DNA of 64,000 nt from Sulfurovum sp. XGS-02 (GCF_023213175.1 NZ_CP093312.1:1240001-1304000), one strand, 5' to 3'. Counted from the first letter of the stretch, positions 16,445 through 25,655 are shown. The notes: generated from the sequence alone by a model not told the origin. Translations and numbers: made by a program.

Positions 16445-19276
16445 ATGAAATATGAAATCAAGTCTAAAGCTGATAAAAGTGCTCAAGTTCTCTTAAAAGT
16501 TATCAGTGAACTTCTTACAGAGATACATCCGCATCATCTTTCTTCTGAGGATATTACACTTGATAGTAGATTTGAAGAAGAGCTTGGTCTGGACAGTCTT
16601 TCACGTGTTGAACTGATCGCAAGGGTTGAGAATGAATTCAAACATTCACTACCAGAACGTAGCTACTCTGAAGCAGAAACACCACGGGACATTTTACGTA
16701 TGCTGCTTGGTACTCAAGAAGCATACACTACCTTTCAGGATTCGGAAATTTCCCCAATAACACTCGATGAAACAAAAGGAACACCTTTTGAAGCAAAAAC
16801 CCTCGTAGATGTACTGCAATGGCATATAACACAGCATCCGGATCGTCCCCATATCAAGTTCTACCAAGATGATGGTCAAGGCGATGTCATCACTTACGCT
16901 CAGCTGGGAAAAGGTGCCGAAAATGTCGCAACTCTGTTGCAGCAACATAGCTTAGAAGCTGGTCAGCCGATCGCAATCATGTTACCCAGCAGTCCGGATT
17001 ATTTTTTCATATTTCTTGGCATACTGATGGCCGGTGGCATACCCGTACCCATCTATCCACCTGCACGCCCTTCACAGCTTGAGGACCACATACGAAGACA
17101 TGCAGGAATACTAGATAATTGCCGTGCTAAAATCCTCATTACCGTACCTGAAGCCAAGCATGTTGCAAAGCTTCTAAAATCGCTGGTCCCTAACCTTCAA
17201 GATATCGTATCCACTGCTGACTTGAAGGACTCCTCCTCAAGTGCAATACTTCCAAGCATACATAATCAGGATATCGCATTTATACAATATACGTCAGGAA
17301 GTACAGGAAACCCTAAAGGCGTAGTACTGACACATGCCAATCTTCTTAATAATATCAGAGCCATGGGGAAAGTTGTCAAAGCAGGCCCCAAAGATGTTTT
17401 TGTCAGTTGGCTGCCGCTTTATCATGATATGGGCCTTATTGGTGCCTGGCTTGGAAGTCTCTACTACTCTGCACTTTTTGTAGTCATGTCACCATTAGAT
17501 TTTTTGGCCAGACCTGAACGCTGGTTATGGGCGATCCACCGATATCAGGGTACACTCTCCGCATCACCAAACTTCGGATATGAGTACAGTATGCATCGCT
17601 TAAAAGATACCGATCTGACGGGCTTGGATCTTAGCTCATGGCGTGCTGCATTCAACGGAGCAGAAGCAGTCAGCCCTGAAACAGTAGAAGAGTTCACTAA
17701 ACGATTTGCACCGTTTGGATTTAACAAAGATGCGATGATGCCTGTTTACGGCCTTGCAGAATCTTCCGTCGGCTTGGCATTTCCGCCACTCGGTCGTGGT
17801 GTACATATCGACCATATAGACCGCACGACTTTCACTCGTACAGGAAGTGCCTTAAATACAATACAGAATGAGAGCAATGTTTTAAGATTTGTCAGTTGCG
17901 GGTTGCCTCTTCCTGGACACCAGATCAGAATCGTAGATGACAGGGGACATGAACTTCCTGAACGTCAAGAAGGACGTTTGGAGTTTCGTGGTCCCTCTTC
18001 GACCAGCGGCTACTACCGTGATGCCAAAAAGACGCAAACCCTTTTTGACGGAGAGTGGCTAGATACAGGTGATCTGGCCTATATTGCCAACGGAGAACTT
18101 TATGTAACCGGACGGATCAAGGACATTATCATACGTGCCGGACGCAATATCTATCCGGATGAACTGGAAAAGATGGTAGGAGATATACCAAATATCCGAA
18201 AGGGGTGTGTGGCAGTATTTGCCAGTATGGATCAAAAAAAACAGACAGAAAAACTGGTTATTTTAGCTGAAACACGAAGTGAAGATCCGAATGAACACCA
18301 AAGATTGCGTAACGACATCAATGCACTGTCGATCGATCTGACCGGAATACCGCCAGATGAAGTTCTCTTAGTACCTCCCGGGAGCGTTCTAAAGACTTCA
18401 AGCGGAAAGATCAGACGTTCTGCAAGCCGTGAACGTTATGAAAAAGGAATGATCACTAAAAAGCCCCAAAATATAGTATGGCAGGTAGTCAGACTAGGCC
18501 TTAGCGGTATCAAACCTGGATTAGGACGTCTAAAACACTATCTTGGCAGCCTTTTCTTTGCTTTATATAGTTGGTCCGTCTTTGCTTTGGTTACACCGGT
18601 TGCATGGCTCTCTATGATACTCTTGCCAAAGTTTTCCATGCGATGGCGTATGTTACAAGGCTGTACAAAATTTCTAGCCTATGCAACTGCCACACCGCTC
18701 AGAGTCAATGGTGTTGAGAACCTTCCACCTGAAGGAACATCTTGCGTCTTGGTTGCCAATCATGCAAGTCTTCTTGATGCCGCTGTCCTCATAGCAGCGC
18801 TGCCACGTCATTTTCGATTTATTGCCAAGTCCGAGTTCACTAAAGACTTTTATACCCGTCTACCATTGGAAAAGATCCATACGGAATTTGTTGAACGTTT
18901 TGAGATTACTAAAAGTGTTCGTGATACAGAACATCTTCGTACCGTCCTCGAATCAGGCCATGCATTGTTCTTTTTCCCTGAAGGGACTTTCAACCGGGTT
19001 CCCGGTCTTATGCCGTTTCGGTTGGGTGCATTCAGCATTGCAGCTGGGGCAAATGTACCGGTTATTCCCATAGCGATCAGAGGTACACGATCGATACTGC
19101 AAGATACCTCCTGGTTCCCTCATCACAGTCCGGTTCACATAGAGATAGGTAGCCCTATCGATCCGGAGAAGATTAGATCCAAAACAGAGGTAAAAGAGTG
19201 GGATGTAGCTATAGATTTGCGCGATCAAAGCCGCGAATTTATTTTGCGGCACTGTGGCGAACCGGATATTGCATAA
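16445..19276 (+). CDS. Acyl carrier protein / acyl-AMP ligase / PlsC-like acyltransferase fusion
   Basis: About 943 aa with three activities in one chain. An ACP domain (phosphopantetheine Ser in LGLDSLSRVEL) covers roughly residues 10-85. A fatty acyl-AMP ligase follows: YTSGSTGNPKGVVLTHANL, SWLPLYHDMGLIG, GLAESSVGLAF, GRIKDIIIRAGRNIYPDE and the SSGKIRRS catalytic Lys. After hydrophobic stretches, a C-terminal PlsC-like domain has the HxxxxD motif NHASLLDAAVL and FPEGTFNRVPG. A free fatty acid could be activated, loaded on the ACP and passed to a lysolipid. The start is uncertain: ATG 16445, 16436 and 16406 or TTG 16394 all lack a strong ribosome site. Confidence 0.88.
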   Translation: MKYEIKSKADKSAQVLLKVISELLTEIHPHHLSSEDITLDSRFEEELGLDSLSRVELIARVENEFKHSLPERSYSEAETPRDILRMLLGTQEAYTTFQDSEISPITLDETKGTPFEAKTLVDVLQWHITQHPDRPHIKFYQDDGQGDVITYAQLGKGAENVATLLQQHSLEAGQPIAIMLPSSPDYFFIFLGILMAGGIPVPIYPPARPSQLEDHIRRHAGILDNCRAKILITVPEAKHVAKLLKSLVPNLQDIVSTADLKDSSSSAILPSIHNQDIAFIQYTSGSTGNPKGVVLTHANLLNNIRAMGKVVKAGPKDVFVSWLPLYHDMGLIGAWLGSLYYSALFVVMSPLDFLARPERWLWAIHRYQGTLSASPNFGYEYSMHRLKDTDLTGLDLSSWRAAFNGAEAVSPETVEEFTKRFAPFGFNKDAMMPVYGLAESSVGLAFPPLGRGVHIDHIDRTTFTRTGSALNTIQNESNVLRFVSCGLPLPGHQIRIVDDRGHELPERQEGRLEFRGPSSTSGYYRDAKKTQTLFDGEWLDTGDLAYIANGELYVTGRIKDIIIRAGRNIYPDELEKMVGDIPNIRKGCVAVFASMDQKKQTEKLVILAETRSEDPNEHQRLRNDINALSIDLTGIPPDEVLLVPPGSVLKTSSGKIRRSASRERYEKGMITKKPQNIVWQVVRLGLSGIKPGLGRLKHYLGSLFFALYSWSVFALVTPVAWLSMILLPKFSMRWRMLQGCTKFLAYATATPLRVNGVENLPPEGTSCVLVANHASLLDAAVLIAALPRHFRFIAKSEFTKDFYTRLPLEKIHTEFVERFEITKSVRDTEHLRTVLESGHALFFFPEGTFNRVPGLMPFRLGAFSIAAGANVPVIPIAIRGTRSILQDTSWFPHHSPVHIEIGSPIDPEKIRSKTEVKEWDVAIDLRDQSREFILRHCGEPDIA

Positions 19277-19292
19277 ATATCATAGAGCACGC

Positions 19293-20972
19293 TTAGCCCT
19301 CTGTATTTTTCTTCATCTCCCTCTCACGCAGCAAGCGACGCATCACTTTACCCATGACATTTTTAGGTAATGCGTCTACAAATTCGACAGATGATGGGAT
19401 CTTGAATCTTGCCAGGTGTTCTCTAAGGTATTCGATGATCTCGTACCCTTCAGCCTCTTGGTCCGATTTTAGCACTATAAATGCCTTTATCTCTTCACCT
19501 TTGTACTCATGCGGAATACCCACAACCGCTGCATCTTCGACTTTAGGGTGGGTGAAGCACACCTTTTCCACTTCTGTTGGTGATACGTTCAATCCTTTAA
19601 CGATGATGATATCCTTTTTCCTGTCAACCACATAAAAATAGCCCTCTTCATCCATTTTGACAATATCACCGGTATAGAGCCAACCCTCTCTTATCGCTTC
19701 ATTTGTCATTTCAGTCTGTTTCCAGTACCCCTTCATCATCTGCGGACCCTTTATGATAAGCTCCCCCTCTTTTCCCACCTCCATCTCTTCTCTCCCCTTT
19801 TCAAGATCAACGATCTTACACTCTGTATCGGGCATGGGTATACCGATGGAGTTAGGTTTATTTAGACCATTCATCGGATTGGCATGGGTTACAGGAGATG
19901 CTTCTGAAAGTCCATAACCTTCAACCAGTTTTGAACCTGTCACTTCCACAAACCTTTTTTTGACACTCTCTATCAACGGTGCACCTCCGCAAATGCATGC
20001 CCTTACAGAACTGAGATCATACTTTGCCACACTCTTATAGTTACCCAATGCTGCATACATTGTAGGTACGCCCGGCATGATCGTGATCTGCTCTTTTTCC
20101 ATCGTTTTTAAAATATACGCCAAGTCTCTGGGATTAGGAGTCAATACCAGTGTGCCCGCACAGCTCATCGTATAACTCAGACAGGCTGTCATACCGAAGC
20201 TGTGAAAGAAAGGAAGCCATCCCAACACACGCTCCTGGCCTTCAACCGTATCAGTCACCCATGCCCTGCACTGAAGTGCATTGACGACAAGATTGTAGTG
20301 GCTGAGCATCACACCCTTAGGTGTACCTGTTGTGCCACTGGTGTACTGCAGTAACGCTATATCTTCAGGTTCAACCCCTGTATCAGTCCTCTTATCACTG
20401 CTTTGCTGCATCAACTCTTCCAGCCAATAATCTGTCGCATCTATACTCACCCTATCCTCTTTCTCTCTTAAAAGAGTAAAGAGGGTCCTGGTGAAGAGGG
20501 GGAAGTACTCTTTGACATTTGTAACAATGATGTTTTTAAGCACTGTTTCCTCTTTGATCGCTTGGATGATCGGATAAAAACGACTCATAACGATCACACT
20601 TTTAGCACCAGAGTCATTAAGCTCGTATGCCACTTCTGCAGACTTAAAAAGAGGATTGATAGGAACAGCAATAGCGCCTATCTTCAAAATACCATATAAC
20701 ATAATAATAAACTGGGGTGTATTGGCAAGATAAAGTGCCACACGATCACCTTTTTGTACACCCAGGTCTGTAAGAGCATTTGCAGCTTTGTTTACCAGTC
20801 TATCAAGCTTGCTATAAGAGATATCATTCCCCAGATAGGAGAGAGCCCTGTTGTGGGGATATTTGGAAGCTGACTCATCCAAAAAAGTAAAAAGTGGTAC
20901 TTTAGGGTACTCTAAAGTGGCAGGTACACCCTGATCATAATACTTTAACCAAATTTTTTCATCATATATCAT
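19293..20972 (-). CDS. fadD: Long-chain fatty-acid-CoA ligase (AMP-forming)
   Basis: 559 aa ANL-superfamily enzyme. P-loop YTSGTTGTPKGVMLSHYN, then WLPFFHSFGM, GYGLSEASPVTH, YTGDIVKMDEEGYFYVVDR, KDIIIVKGLNVSPTEVE and the C-terminal catalytic Lys in LPKNVMGKVMRR. All features suit acyl-CoA synthetase of the FadD/medium-long chain type. It converges on the ACP-ligase-acyltransferase gene (16 bp apart), suggesting a shared lipid-handling locus. The start ATG follows directly on the stop of a small membrane ORF, whose last codons carry the ribosome site AAGGAG. Confidence 0.92.
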   Translation of the reverse strand: MIYDEKIWLKYYDQGVPATLEYPKVPLFTFLDESASKYPHNRALSYLGNDISYSKLDRLVNKAANALTDLGVQKGDRVALYLANTPQFIIMLYGILKIGAIAVPINPLFKSAEVAYELNDSGAKSVIVMSRFYPIIQAIKEETVLKNIIVTNVKEYFPLFTRTLFTLLREKEDRVSIDATDYWLEELMQQSSDKRTDTGVEPEDIALLQYTSGTTGTPKGVMLSHYNLVVNALQCRAWVTDTVEGQERVLGWLPFFHSFGMTACLSYTMSCAGTLVLTPNPRDLAYILKTMEKEQITIMPGVPTMYAALGNYKSVAKYDLSSVRACICGGAPLIESVKKRFVEVTGSKLVEGYGLSEASPVTHANPMNGLNKPNSIGIPMPDTECKIVDLEKGREEMEVGKEGELIIKGPQMMKGYWKQTEMTNEAIREGWLYTGDIVKMDEEGYFYVVDRKKDIIIVKGLNVSPTEVEKVCFTHPKVEDAAVVGIPHEYKGEEIKAFIVLKSDQEAEGYEIIEYLREHLARFKIPSSVEFVDALPKNVMGKVMRRLLREREMKKNTEG

Positions 20973-21108
20973 CTATCTCTCCTTTTTGATCGGAGAAGAT
21001 GGTCCAAAGAAAAGTACAATGAATAGAAGTAAAAAGAGAATAACCGTTCCATTCACAAACCCCTTCTTTTTTTAGTGGCTGTCTTATAAATTCACTTTTA
21101 CTCATCAT
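20973..21108 (-). CDS. Small membrane protein upstream of fadD, split by a one-base shift in an A7 run
   Basis: On the minus strand ATG ATG AGT (21108) opens MSKSEFIRQPLKK after an AGGATAGG ribosome site. Moving the frame by one base at the A7 run (21073-21067) continues it as GFVNGTVILFLLLFIVLFF then GPSSPIKKER and a stop touching the fadD start. The result is a credible 44-45 aa protein with a basic N-terminus and one membrane helix. As written the frame is broken; a GTG at 21056 could still give the 27-aa membrane part alone. Slippage, sequence error and decay are all possible. Confidence 0.4.
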
Positions 21109-21167
21109 AACCTATCCTGAGAAAAAAAGTCAAGAAGGTTTAATGTCTTTATTTCAACTTCACTATT

Positions 21168-21734
21168 TCAAACTTTTTCCCTACTGTTGAAATAAGGCTT
21201 TATAACCCAAACTAAAATAATAATGATCAATACAAGTGCTATAAATTGTTCGATCTTTTTAATTTTTCCAAAAACATGTTCTGCACCTGTACCCAATATG
21301 TACCCTAATGATATTCCCAACATACTCCATACTATGATACCCAGTGTATTAAAAAGAGTAAATTTTTTATGAAGATACCCATAAGTACCCAGTGTTACAG
21401 GAAACAATATCGCACCACTATAAATAAATCGTCCACTAAAGGCTAACCAGATTCCCCGTTTTTTTACAGAGTCTTCAAGCTTTTTTATTCTTTGTTGAAG
21501 TAATGGAAATCTGTTTAGTATATTTTGACCATAATATCTACCTACAAAGTACCAAAACTGATCGCCTATAAGTGCTCCAAATATAGCCACAAGTATCGTC
21601 TCTTCTAAAGATAACATCCCAAAATAACACAATATCCCAGAGACAATGATCATAATGGTTCCTTCAGTCATCATACCAAAAAATACAATCCATAAACCAT
21701 ATTGTGAAACAAGTGGTGTAAATTCTTCCAACAT
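21168..21734 (-). CDS. DedA family membrane protein
   Basis: 188 aa. Several hydrophobic helices, the GALIGDQFWYFVGRYYG segment and the GRFIYSGAILFPVTLGTYGY segment with the conserved Arg are typical of DedA (VTT domain) inner-membrane proteins, which flip phospholipid carriers and maintain envelope homeostasis. The ribosome site is AAGGA. A TATAAT box on the minus strand (21757-21762) lies about 25 nt upstream. The gene stands alone. Confidence 0.9.
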   Translation of the reverse strand: MLEEFTPLVSQYGLWIVFFGMMTEGTIMIIVSGILCYFGMLSLEETILVAIFGALIGDQFWYFVGRYYGQNILNRFPLLQQRIKKLEDSVKKRGIWLAFSGRFIYSGAILFPVTLGTYGYLHKKFTLFNTLGIIVWSMLGISLGYILGTGAEHVFGKIKKIEQFIALVLIIIILVWVIKPYFNSREKV

Positions 21735-21828
21735 ACTTTTTTATCCTTATTTTATCATTATACTTAATTGTAAATATAACCTTATAATACATACATAATA
21801 TGGCTATTTTTATATTAATGAATTCAAT

Positions 21829-21850
21829 GTTGACGGTGAGGGATTGGAAC
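21829..21850 (-). other. Degenerate tRNA 3'-end-like fragment (possible old att site)
   Basis: On the minus strand GTTCCAATCCCTCACCGTC resembles the T-loop/acceptor end GTTCGAATCCCTCACTGTCC seen at 27077-27100. Matches are imperfect and the GCCA end is lost. It lies just before the threonine-degradation genes and could mark their entry. Confidence 0.35.
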
Positions 21851-21915
21851 TATTGAAACCCCTTATTCTGCATACCATATGCATCTTATCTATATTCTTC
21901 TCTATGTCTCTACGA

Positions 21916-23136
21916 TTACGAAAAACGTTTCAAAACTCCCAACACGTAATCGATATCTTCTACTGTATGATTGGCAGAAACCTGAAACCTTATCTCCTCA
22001 TCTCCCTTTGGAACTACGGGAAAGTTCAGGCCTGTGGCAAGAATGCCATTCTCAAAAAGATGCTTCACTAGTCTGGAAGTCTTTTTTGTATCCCTTATCA
22101 TAAGAGGTACAATGGGATGCTCTCCCGGTATGATTTCATAACCAAGATCTTTTAACCCCTCTTCAAGCTGGCGGGTGAGTGTGCGAAGCTTTTCTAGTAA
22201 TTTCAGACCATGGGGGCTGTCAAGTATATCAAGAGACTTCATGGCCGCTGCTGCTTCAGAGGGGGTAATGGGATTGGAAAAGATATAAAAAGGGGCTGTC
22301 TCTCTCAGATAATCAATGACGGTTTCACTCGAAACCACATAGCCGCCATTGACGCCGAGGGCCTTTCCGAGGGTTGCAATGTGGATATCGGCTTTTGTAC
22401 CGGTCACCTCCTCTGTTCCCCGACCGGTCTTACCGAAGGCCCCCACACCGTGTGAGTCGTCGACAACCGTAATGATCCCCTCTTCAAACTTTTCTTCATA
22501 TCTTTTGCAGATACCAACGATCTCATTAAGGGGTGCATGGTCTCCCCGCATACTGAAAATACCGTCGGTCACAACGATGATCCGTCTGCATTTGCCGGAG
22601 TATCGCTTGATGGTACCTTCAAGCTCTTCCATATCAAGGTGCCTATATACCGCTTTTTCAGCGGGGTGTGCCAGCCTGATGGCGTTGATGATGCAGTTAT
22701 GGTTCAATTCATCACTGATGACAACCGTCTCTTCTGTTATAAGCTGCGGGAGGACGCCCATAACGGCAGAATAGGCGGCACTGAAGATCATTGCGGCTTC
22801 TCTACTGCAGAAGGTGGCCAGTTTCTTTTCGAGTGTCACATGAGGCTCAAAGGTACCGCTGATAAAACGGACGGCACCCGGCCCGCTACCAAATCGGTAT
22901 GACGCCTCCTCTTCGGCTTGAATGACATCTTTATTTATTGATAAGCCTAGGTAGCTGTTGGAATTCATCTGCAAGAAAGACTTATTTCCCTCTCCTTCGA
23001 GGGTAACCCTCGGTCCGAAACCACCTTCTGCTCCCATGATCCCGGTGATGATCTTTTCATGCCGTTTACTGGCACCCTTTGAATCTATGGCTTCAAGCTG
23101 TTGCTTTAAAGGAATTTCAAGCTTTTCAAGTGACAT
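21916..23136 (-). CDS. kbl: Glycine C-acetyltransferase / 2-amino-3-ketobutyrate CoA ligase family
   Basis: 406 aa PLP enzyme of the alpha-oxoamine synthase family. Visible features are the glycine-rich entry NSNSYLGLS, FSAAYSAVMG, the DDSHGVGAFG motif (PLP-binding Asp and His) and TLGKALGVNGGYV with the Schiff-base Lys. With the Tdh-like gene upstream (11-bp overlap) it completes threonine to glycine plus acetyl-CoA. 8-amino-7-oxononanoate synthase is a close relative, but the operon partner favours Kbl. Confidence 0.88.
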   Translation of the reverse strand: MSLEKLEIPLKQQLEAIDSKGASKRHEKIITGIMGAEGGFGPRVTLEGEGNKSFLQMNSNSYLGLSINKDVIQAEEEASYRFGSGPGAVRFISGTFEPHVTLEKKLATFCSREAAMIFSAAYSAVMGVLPQLITEETVVISDELNHNCIINAIRLAHPAEKAVYRHLDMEELEGTIKRYSGKCRRIIVVTDGIFSMRGDHAPLNEIVGICKRYEEKFEEGIITVVDDSHGVGAFGKTGRGTEEVTGTKADIHIATLGKALGVNGGYVVSSETVIDYLRETAPFYIFSNPITPSEAAAAMKSLDILDSPHGLKLLEKLRTLTRQLEEGLKDLGYEIIPGEHPIVPLMIRDTKKTSRLVKHLFENGILATGLNFPVVPKGDEEIRFQVSANHTVEDIDYVLGVLKRFS

Positions 23137-24085
23137 TGGAGTTCTCCTTTTTCAACTGTTCGATCATATCTTTCGTCATTGATTCCATATCATATTCGGG
23201 CTGCCAGCCCCATTCGGCTCTTGCTGCGCTGTCATCCATTTTATGAGGCCAGCTGTCGGCGATTTCCTGCCTTATGGGGTCGACTTCGTAAGTCATGCTA
23301 AAATCGGGGAGCTCTTTTTTAATGGAATCATATAATTGCTCCGGAGTAAAACTCATAGCCGTGATATTATAGGCATTACGGTGGGTCAGCATCCCCGCAT
23401 CCGCCTCCATAAGCTCGATGACCGCCCGAATGGCATCGGGCATGTACATCATGTCCAGACGCGTTCCTTCTTTCAGAAAGCATCGGTAGGGTTCGTTTTT
23501 TACAGCAGCATAGAAGATCTCAACGGCATAATCGGTTGTTCCTCCACCTGGCGGTGTTTTATAGGAGATCAAGCCGGGAAAGCGGACTCCGCGGACATCC
23601 ATATCATACTTTTTAACGTAGTAGTCGCAAAGCAGTTCACCAGCCACTTTTGTAATACCATAAAGCGTATTGGGACGCTGGATAGTCACCTGAGGGGTAT
23701 TGTCCGGTGGTGTGGATGGCCCAAAGGCCCCGATTGAGCTAGGGAAGAAGAGCATGCAGTGAGAGTGACGGGAAACTTCAAGGACCGTCTGTAACCCATT
23801 CATATTGACATGCCATGCAAGCTGGGGGTTCTCTTCCGCTTTTGCCGAAAGAAGCGCTGCAAGATGATAGATAGTATCAATGCTGTACCTTTTTACAAGA
23901 GCTGAAATGGCTTCGTCATCTGTCGTGTCAATGATCTCATAGGGGCCGGAATCAATAAATGCATCATCGGGCTTCCTACGGTGTCCCGCAGCCACTACAT
24001 TGTCTCTTCCATATTTATCTCTGAGAACAGGGACGAGCTCAGAGCCTATCTGACCTGTTGCACCGGTGACTAATATCCGTTTCAT
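23126..24085 (-). CDS. NAD-dependent epimerase-type L-threonine 3-dehydrogenase
   Basis: 319 aa from ATG 24085, chosen because it has AGGA 7 nt upstream and begins MKRILVTGATGQIGSE, the Rossmann NAD motif. The frame is open further upstream to 24199, but that part is a relic of a duplicated archease leader. The active-site YxxxK is YGITKVAGE. Features match the short-chain L-threonine dehydrogenase family (TDH of the UDP-galactose-4-epimerase type). It works with the downstream Kbl: threonine to 2-amino-3-ketobutyrate to glycine. Confidence 0.87.
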   Translation of the reverse strand: MKRILVTGATGQIGSELVPVLRDKYGRDNVVAAGHRRKPDDAFIDSGPYEIIDTTDDEAISALVKRYSIDTIYHLAALLSAKAEENPQLAWHVNMNGLQTVLEVSRHSHCMLFFPSSIGAFGPSTPPDNTPQVTIQRPNTLYGITKVAGELLCDYYVKKYDMDVRGVRFPGLISYKTPPGGGTTDYAVEIFYAAVKNEPYRCFLKEGTRLDMMYMPDAIRAVIELMEADAGMLTHRNAYNITAMSFTPEQLYDSIKKELPDFSMTYEVDPIRQEIADSWPHKMDDSAARAEWGWQPEYDMESMTKDMIEQLKKENSNVT

Positions 24086-24139
24086 TTTTTTTCCTGTTGC
24101 ATCATAATATTTTTTCCCTGCCAACATGGAAGGATTCAA

Positions 24140-24240
24140 CAAGCCATATCTCTTATTAAGGTCTAACCTTCTTTGTTTTGTAAGTTCTACTGTTTTCAAG
24201 ACATCTTTTAAGAAAAATTCTTACTTATTGTAGCATCATT
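24140..24240 (-). repeat. Copy B of archease leader: duplicated promoter in front of tdh-kbl
   Basis: About 80% identical by eye to the archease promoter, leader and first codons (16215-16320). The extended -10 is TGCTACAAT (hexamer 24227-24232). Even the archease start MNKRY survives as in-frame LNKRY just before the threonine genes. It probably drives the tdh-kbl operon and shows that the operon was placed behind a copied promoter. Confidence 0.6.
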
Positions 24241-24277
24241 CTAGTGAACCAATAGGAAACATTACATACAGGTTTTC

Positions 24278-24291
24278 AGACTCTGCCAAAT
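24278..24291. repeat. Half-copy of the TTGGCAGAGTCTGCCAA palindrome
   Basis: AGACTCTGCCAAAT matches the right arm of the palindromes at 27183-27203 and 38065-38081, except that the centre base reads C. The left arm is degraded. It lies just upstream of the cobB-like gene. Confidence 0.4.
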
Positions 24292-24400
24292 GACTATACA
24301 GTCGATATTTTTTCATGACGACATAATCATACTGATCATTGTCTTTACTTCGTTCTATGAATTGTCGTATAATGAAGGAGTATTATGAAGAAGGGTTAAC

Positions 24401-25129
24401 ATGAAAAAGATTATGATATTAAGCGGTGCCGGACTCTCTGCTGAAAGTGGCATCCATACCTTTAGGGACCATGATGGCCTTTGGGAAAATCACGATGTCA
24501 TGAAAGTCTGCTCTACGCAAGGGTGGATCGAAGATCACAAATATGTCACCCGTTTTTACAACGAAAGAAGACGTGATCTTGAATTTAAAGAGCCTAATCC
24601 TGCGCATAAGGTGCTGGCCCAACTTGAACATGACTATCGCGGTAGACTCATCCACCTGACCCAAAATATAGATAACCTTATGGAGAAAGCGGGTGCCAAA
24701 GATGTGATACACCTTCACGGTACACTCACTGATCTACGGTGTGAAGCTTGTACAGAGACGTTTAATGTTGGTTATGCACCTCAAGAAGGCAATGAATATT
24801 GTCCGCATTGTGGCAATACAAGGGTCCGCCACAATGTTGTCATGTTTGGCGAAGCTGCACCAGAGTACAGCCACATCCAAGAGGCTATCAGACATAGTAC
24901 TCTTTTCATCGCTATTGGTACCAGCGGCACTGTGATCGACATTGTTCCCATTGCAAAAGAGTTTAAACACTCTATTCTTATTGATCCTAAACGTCATGGG
25001 ACTGCAAGTAAATTTGACCCTCATACATACATAGATGAGTACTTTGAGCATTTCATTCAAAAAAAAGCGGGTGAAGCAATGGATGACATGATGGCTATTA
25101 TCAAAGATCATATGGATGGTCGATTATAA
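24401..25129 (+). CDS. cobB: NAD-dependent protein deacylase, sirtuin (CobB type)
   Basis: 242 aa. NAD site LSGAGLSAESGIHTFRD, LTQNIDNL, catalytic His in HLHGTL, zinc Cys pairs CEAC and CPHC, and GTSGTVIDI. FYNERRRDL contains the Y-x-x-R pair that in CobB and SIRT5 favours succinyl/malonyl-lysine removal. A TATAAT box ends about 27 nt upstream. Between them is a four-codon ORF (ATGAAGAAGGGTTAA) with its own GGAG site, ending 1 nt before the cobB start, so translation may be coupled. Confidence 0.92.
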   Translation: MKKIMILSGAGLSAESGIHTFRDHDGLWENHDVMKVCSTQGWIEDHKYVTRFYNERRRDLEFKEPNPAHKVLAQLEHDYRGRLIHLTQNIDNLMEKAGAKDVIHLHGTLTDLRCEACTETFNVGYAPQEGNEYCPHCGNTRVRHNVVMFGEAAPEYSHIQEAIRHSTLFIAIGTSGTVIDIVPIAKEFKHSILIDPKRHGTASKFDPHTYIDEYFEHFIQKKAGEAMDDMMAIIKDHMDGRL

Positions 25130-25172
25130 TTAGAAATCCATTATATGGTATTTATAGATTTTATATAGTGTA

Positions 25173-25225
25173 TGGTGGACAGCGAGGGAATCACACACTA
25201 GATTAAATCCCTTAAACGCCTTAAA
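25173..25225 (-). other. Degenerate tRNA 3'-end-like att fragment
   Basis: TGGTGGACAGCGAGGGAAT (plus strand) corresponds to TGGCGGACAGTGAGGGAT at 27077. The similarity continues for about 30 bp beyond the tRNA part (ACACTAG..., AATCCCT.AAACGCC), so the two share element-side sequence as well. It probably marks an older insertion boundary. Confidence 0.45.
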
Positions 25226-25349
25226 ATATAATGACTTTACATTTTCTTCAATGTGCTGAAAGAGTATATTGTTAAATCTTGTTTATTCATACTTATTTCA
25301 CACTTTTACTTTACAATTCTCTCATCTTTTAAAGAAAGAAAGGAAAAAT

Positions 25350-25484
25350 ATGAAAAAAATTATGATAGCACTACTTTTTGTAGCAGGTTTGGCATCGGTA
25401 GCTTCGGCACATCACATGGCAGCGTATGATGACGCAGGTATCTATATCCCTGAAACATCGCCGCACTTGGATATGGTGTTTTAA
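25350..25484 (+). CDS. Small secreted peptide precursor, 44 aa
   Basis: Start ATG 25350 with AAGGAAA just upstream; an in-frame extension to 25269 lacks a ribosome site. MKKIMIALLFVAGLASVASA is a textbook Sec signal peptide with an A-x-A cleavage site. The mature part is only 24 aa, starts HHMAAYDDAG and ends HLDMVF. The His/Met/Asp-rich N-terminus could bind metal. A 10-bp hairpin follows at 25529-25554, so this is a complete short transcription unit. Function unknown. Confidence 0.7.
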   Translation: MKKIMIALLFVAGLASVASAHHMAAYDDAGIYIPETSPHLDMVF

Positions 25485-25528
25485 TAACCCTTACTTCTCC
25501 CGCTTTTTAGGATAATAATCCTACTTTA

Positions 25529-25554
25529 ATACATGCCCGATTTTGGGCATGTAT
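25529..25554 (+). terminator. Hairpin terminator after small secreted peptide
   Basis: Perfect 10-bp stem ATACATGCCC/GGGCATGTAT with a 6-nt loop (GATTTT). The following sequence CCTTTATCTT is only moderately T-rich. It lies 45 nt after the stop codon. Confidence 0.65.
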
Positions 25555-25655
25555 CCTTTATCTTAAAAACTTTTACTTTTTTATGTACTAGATCCGTCCT
25601 CAAATCCAGACTCTTACTCATTTTTATCGTTTAATCACTGTAGTAGAAATCCATA

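Noticed and set aside
24086-24199. Longer start for the threonine dehydrogenase-like gene
   Set aside because: The extension is a relic of the archease leader; the ATG at 24085 has a ribosome site and starts the NAD-binding motif.
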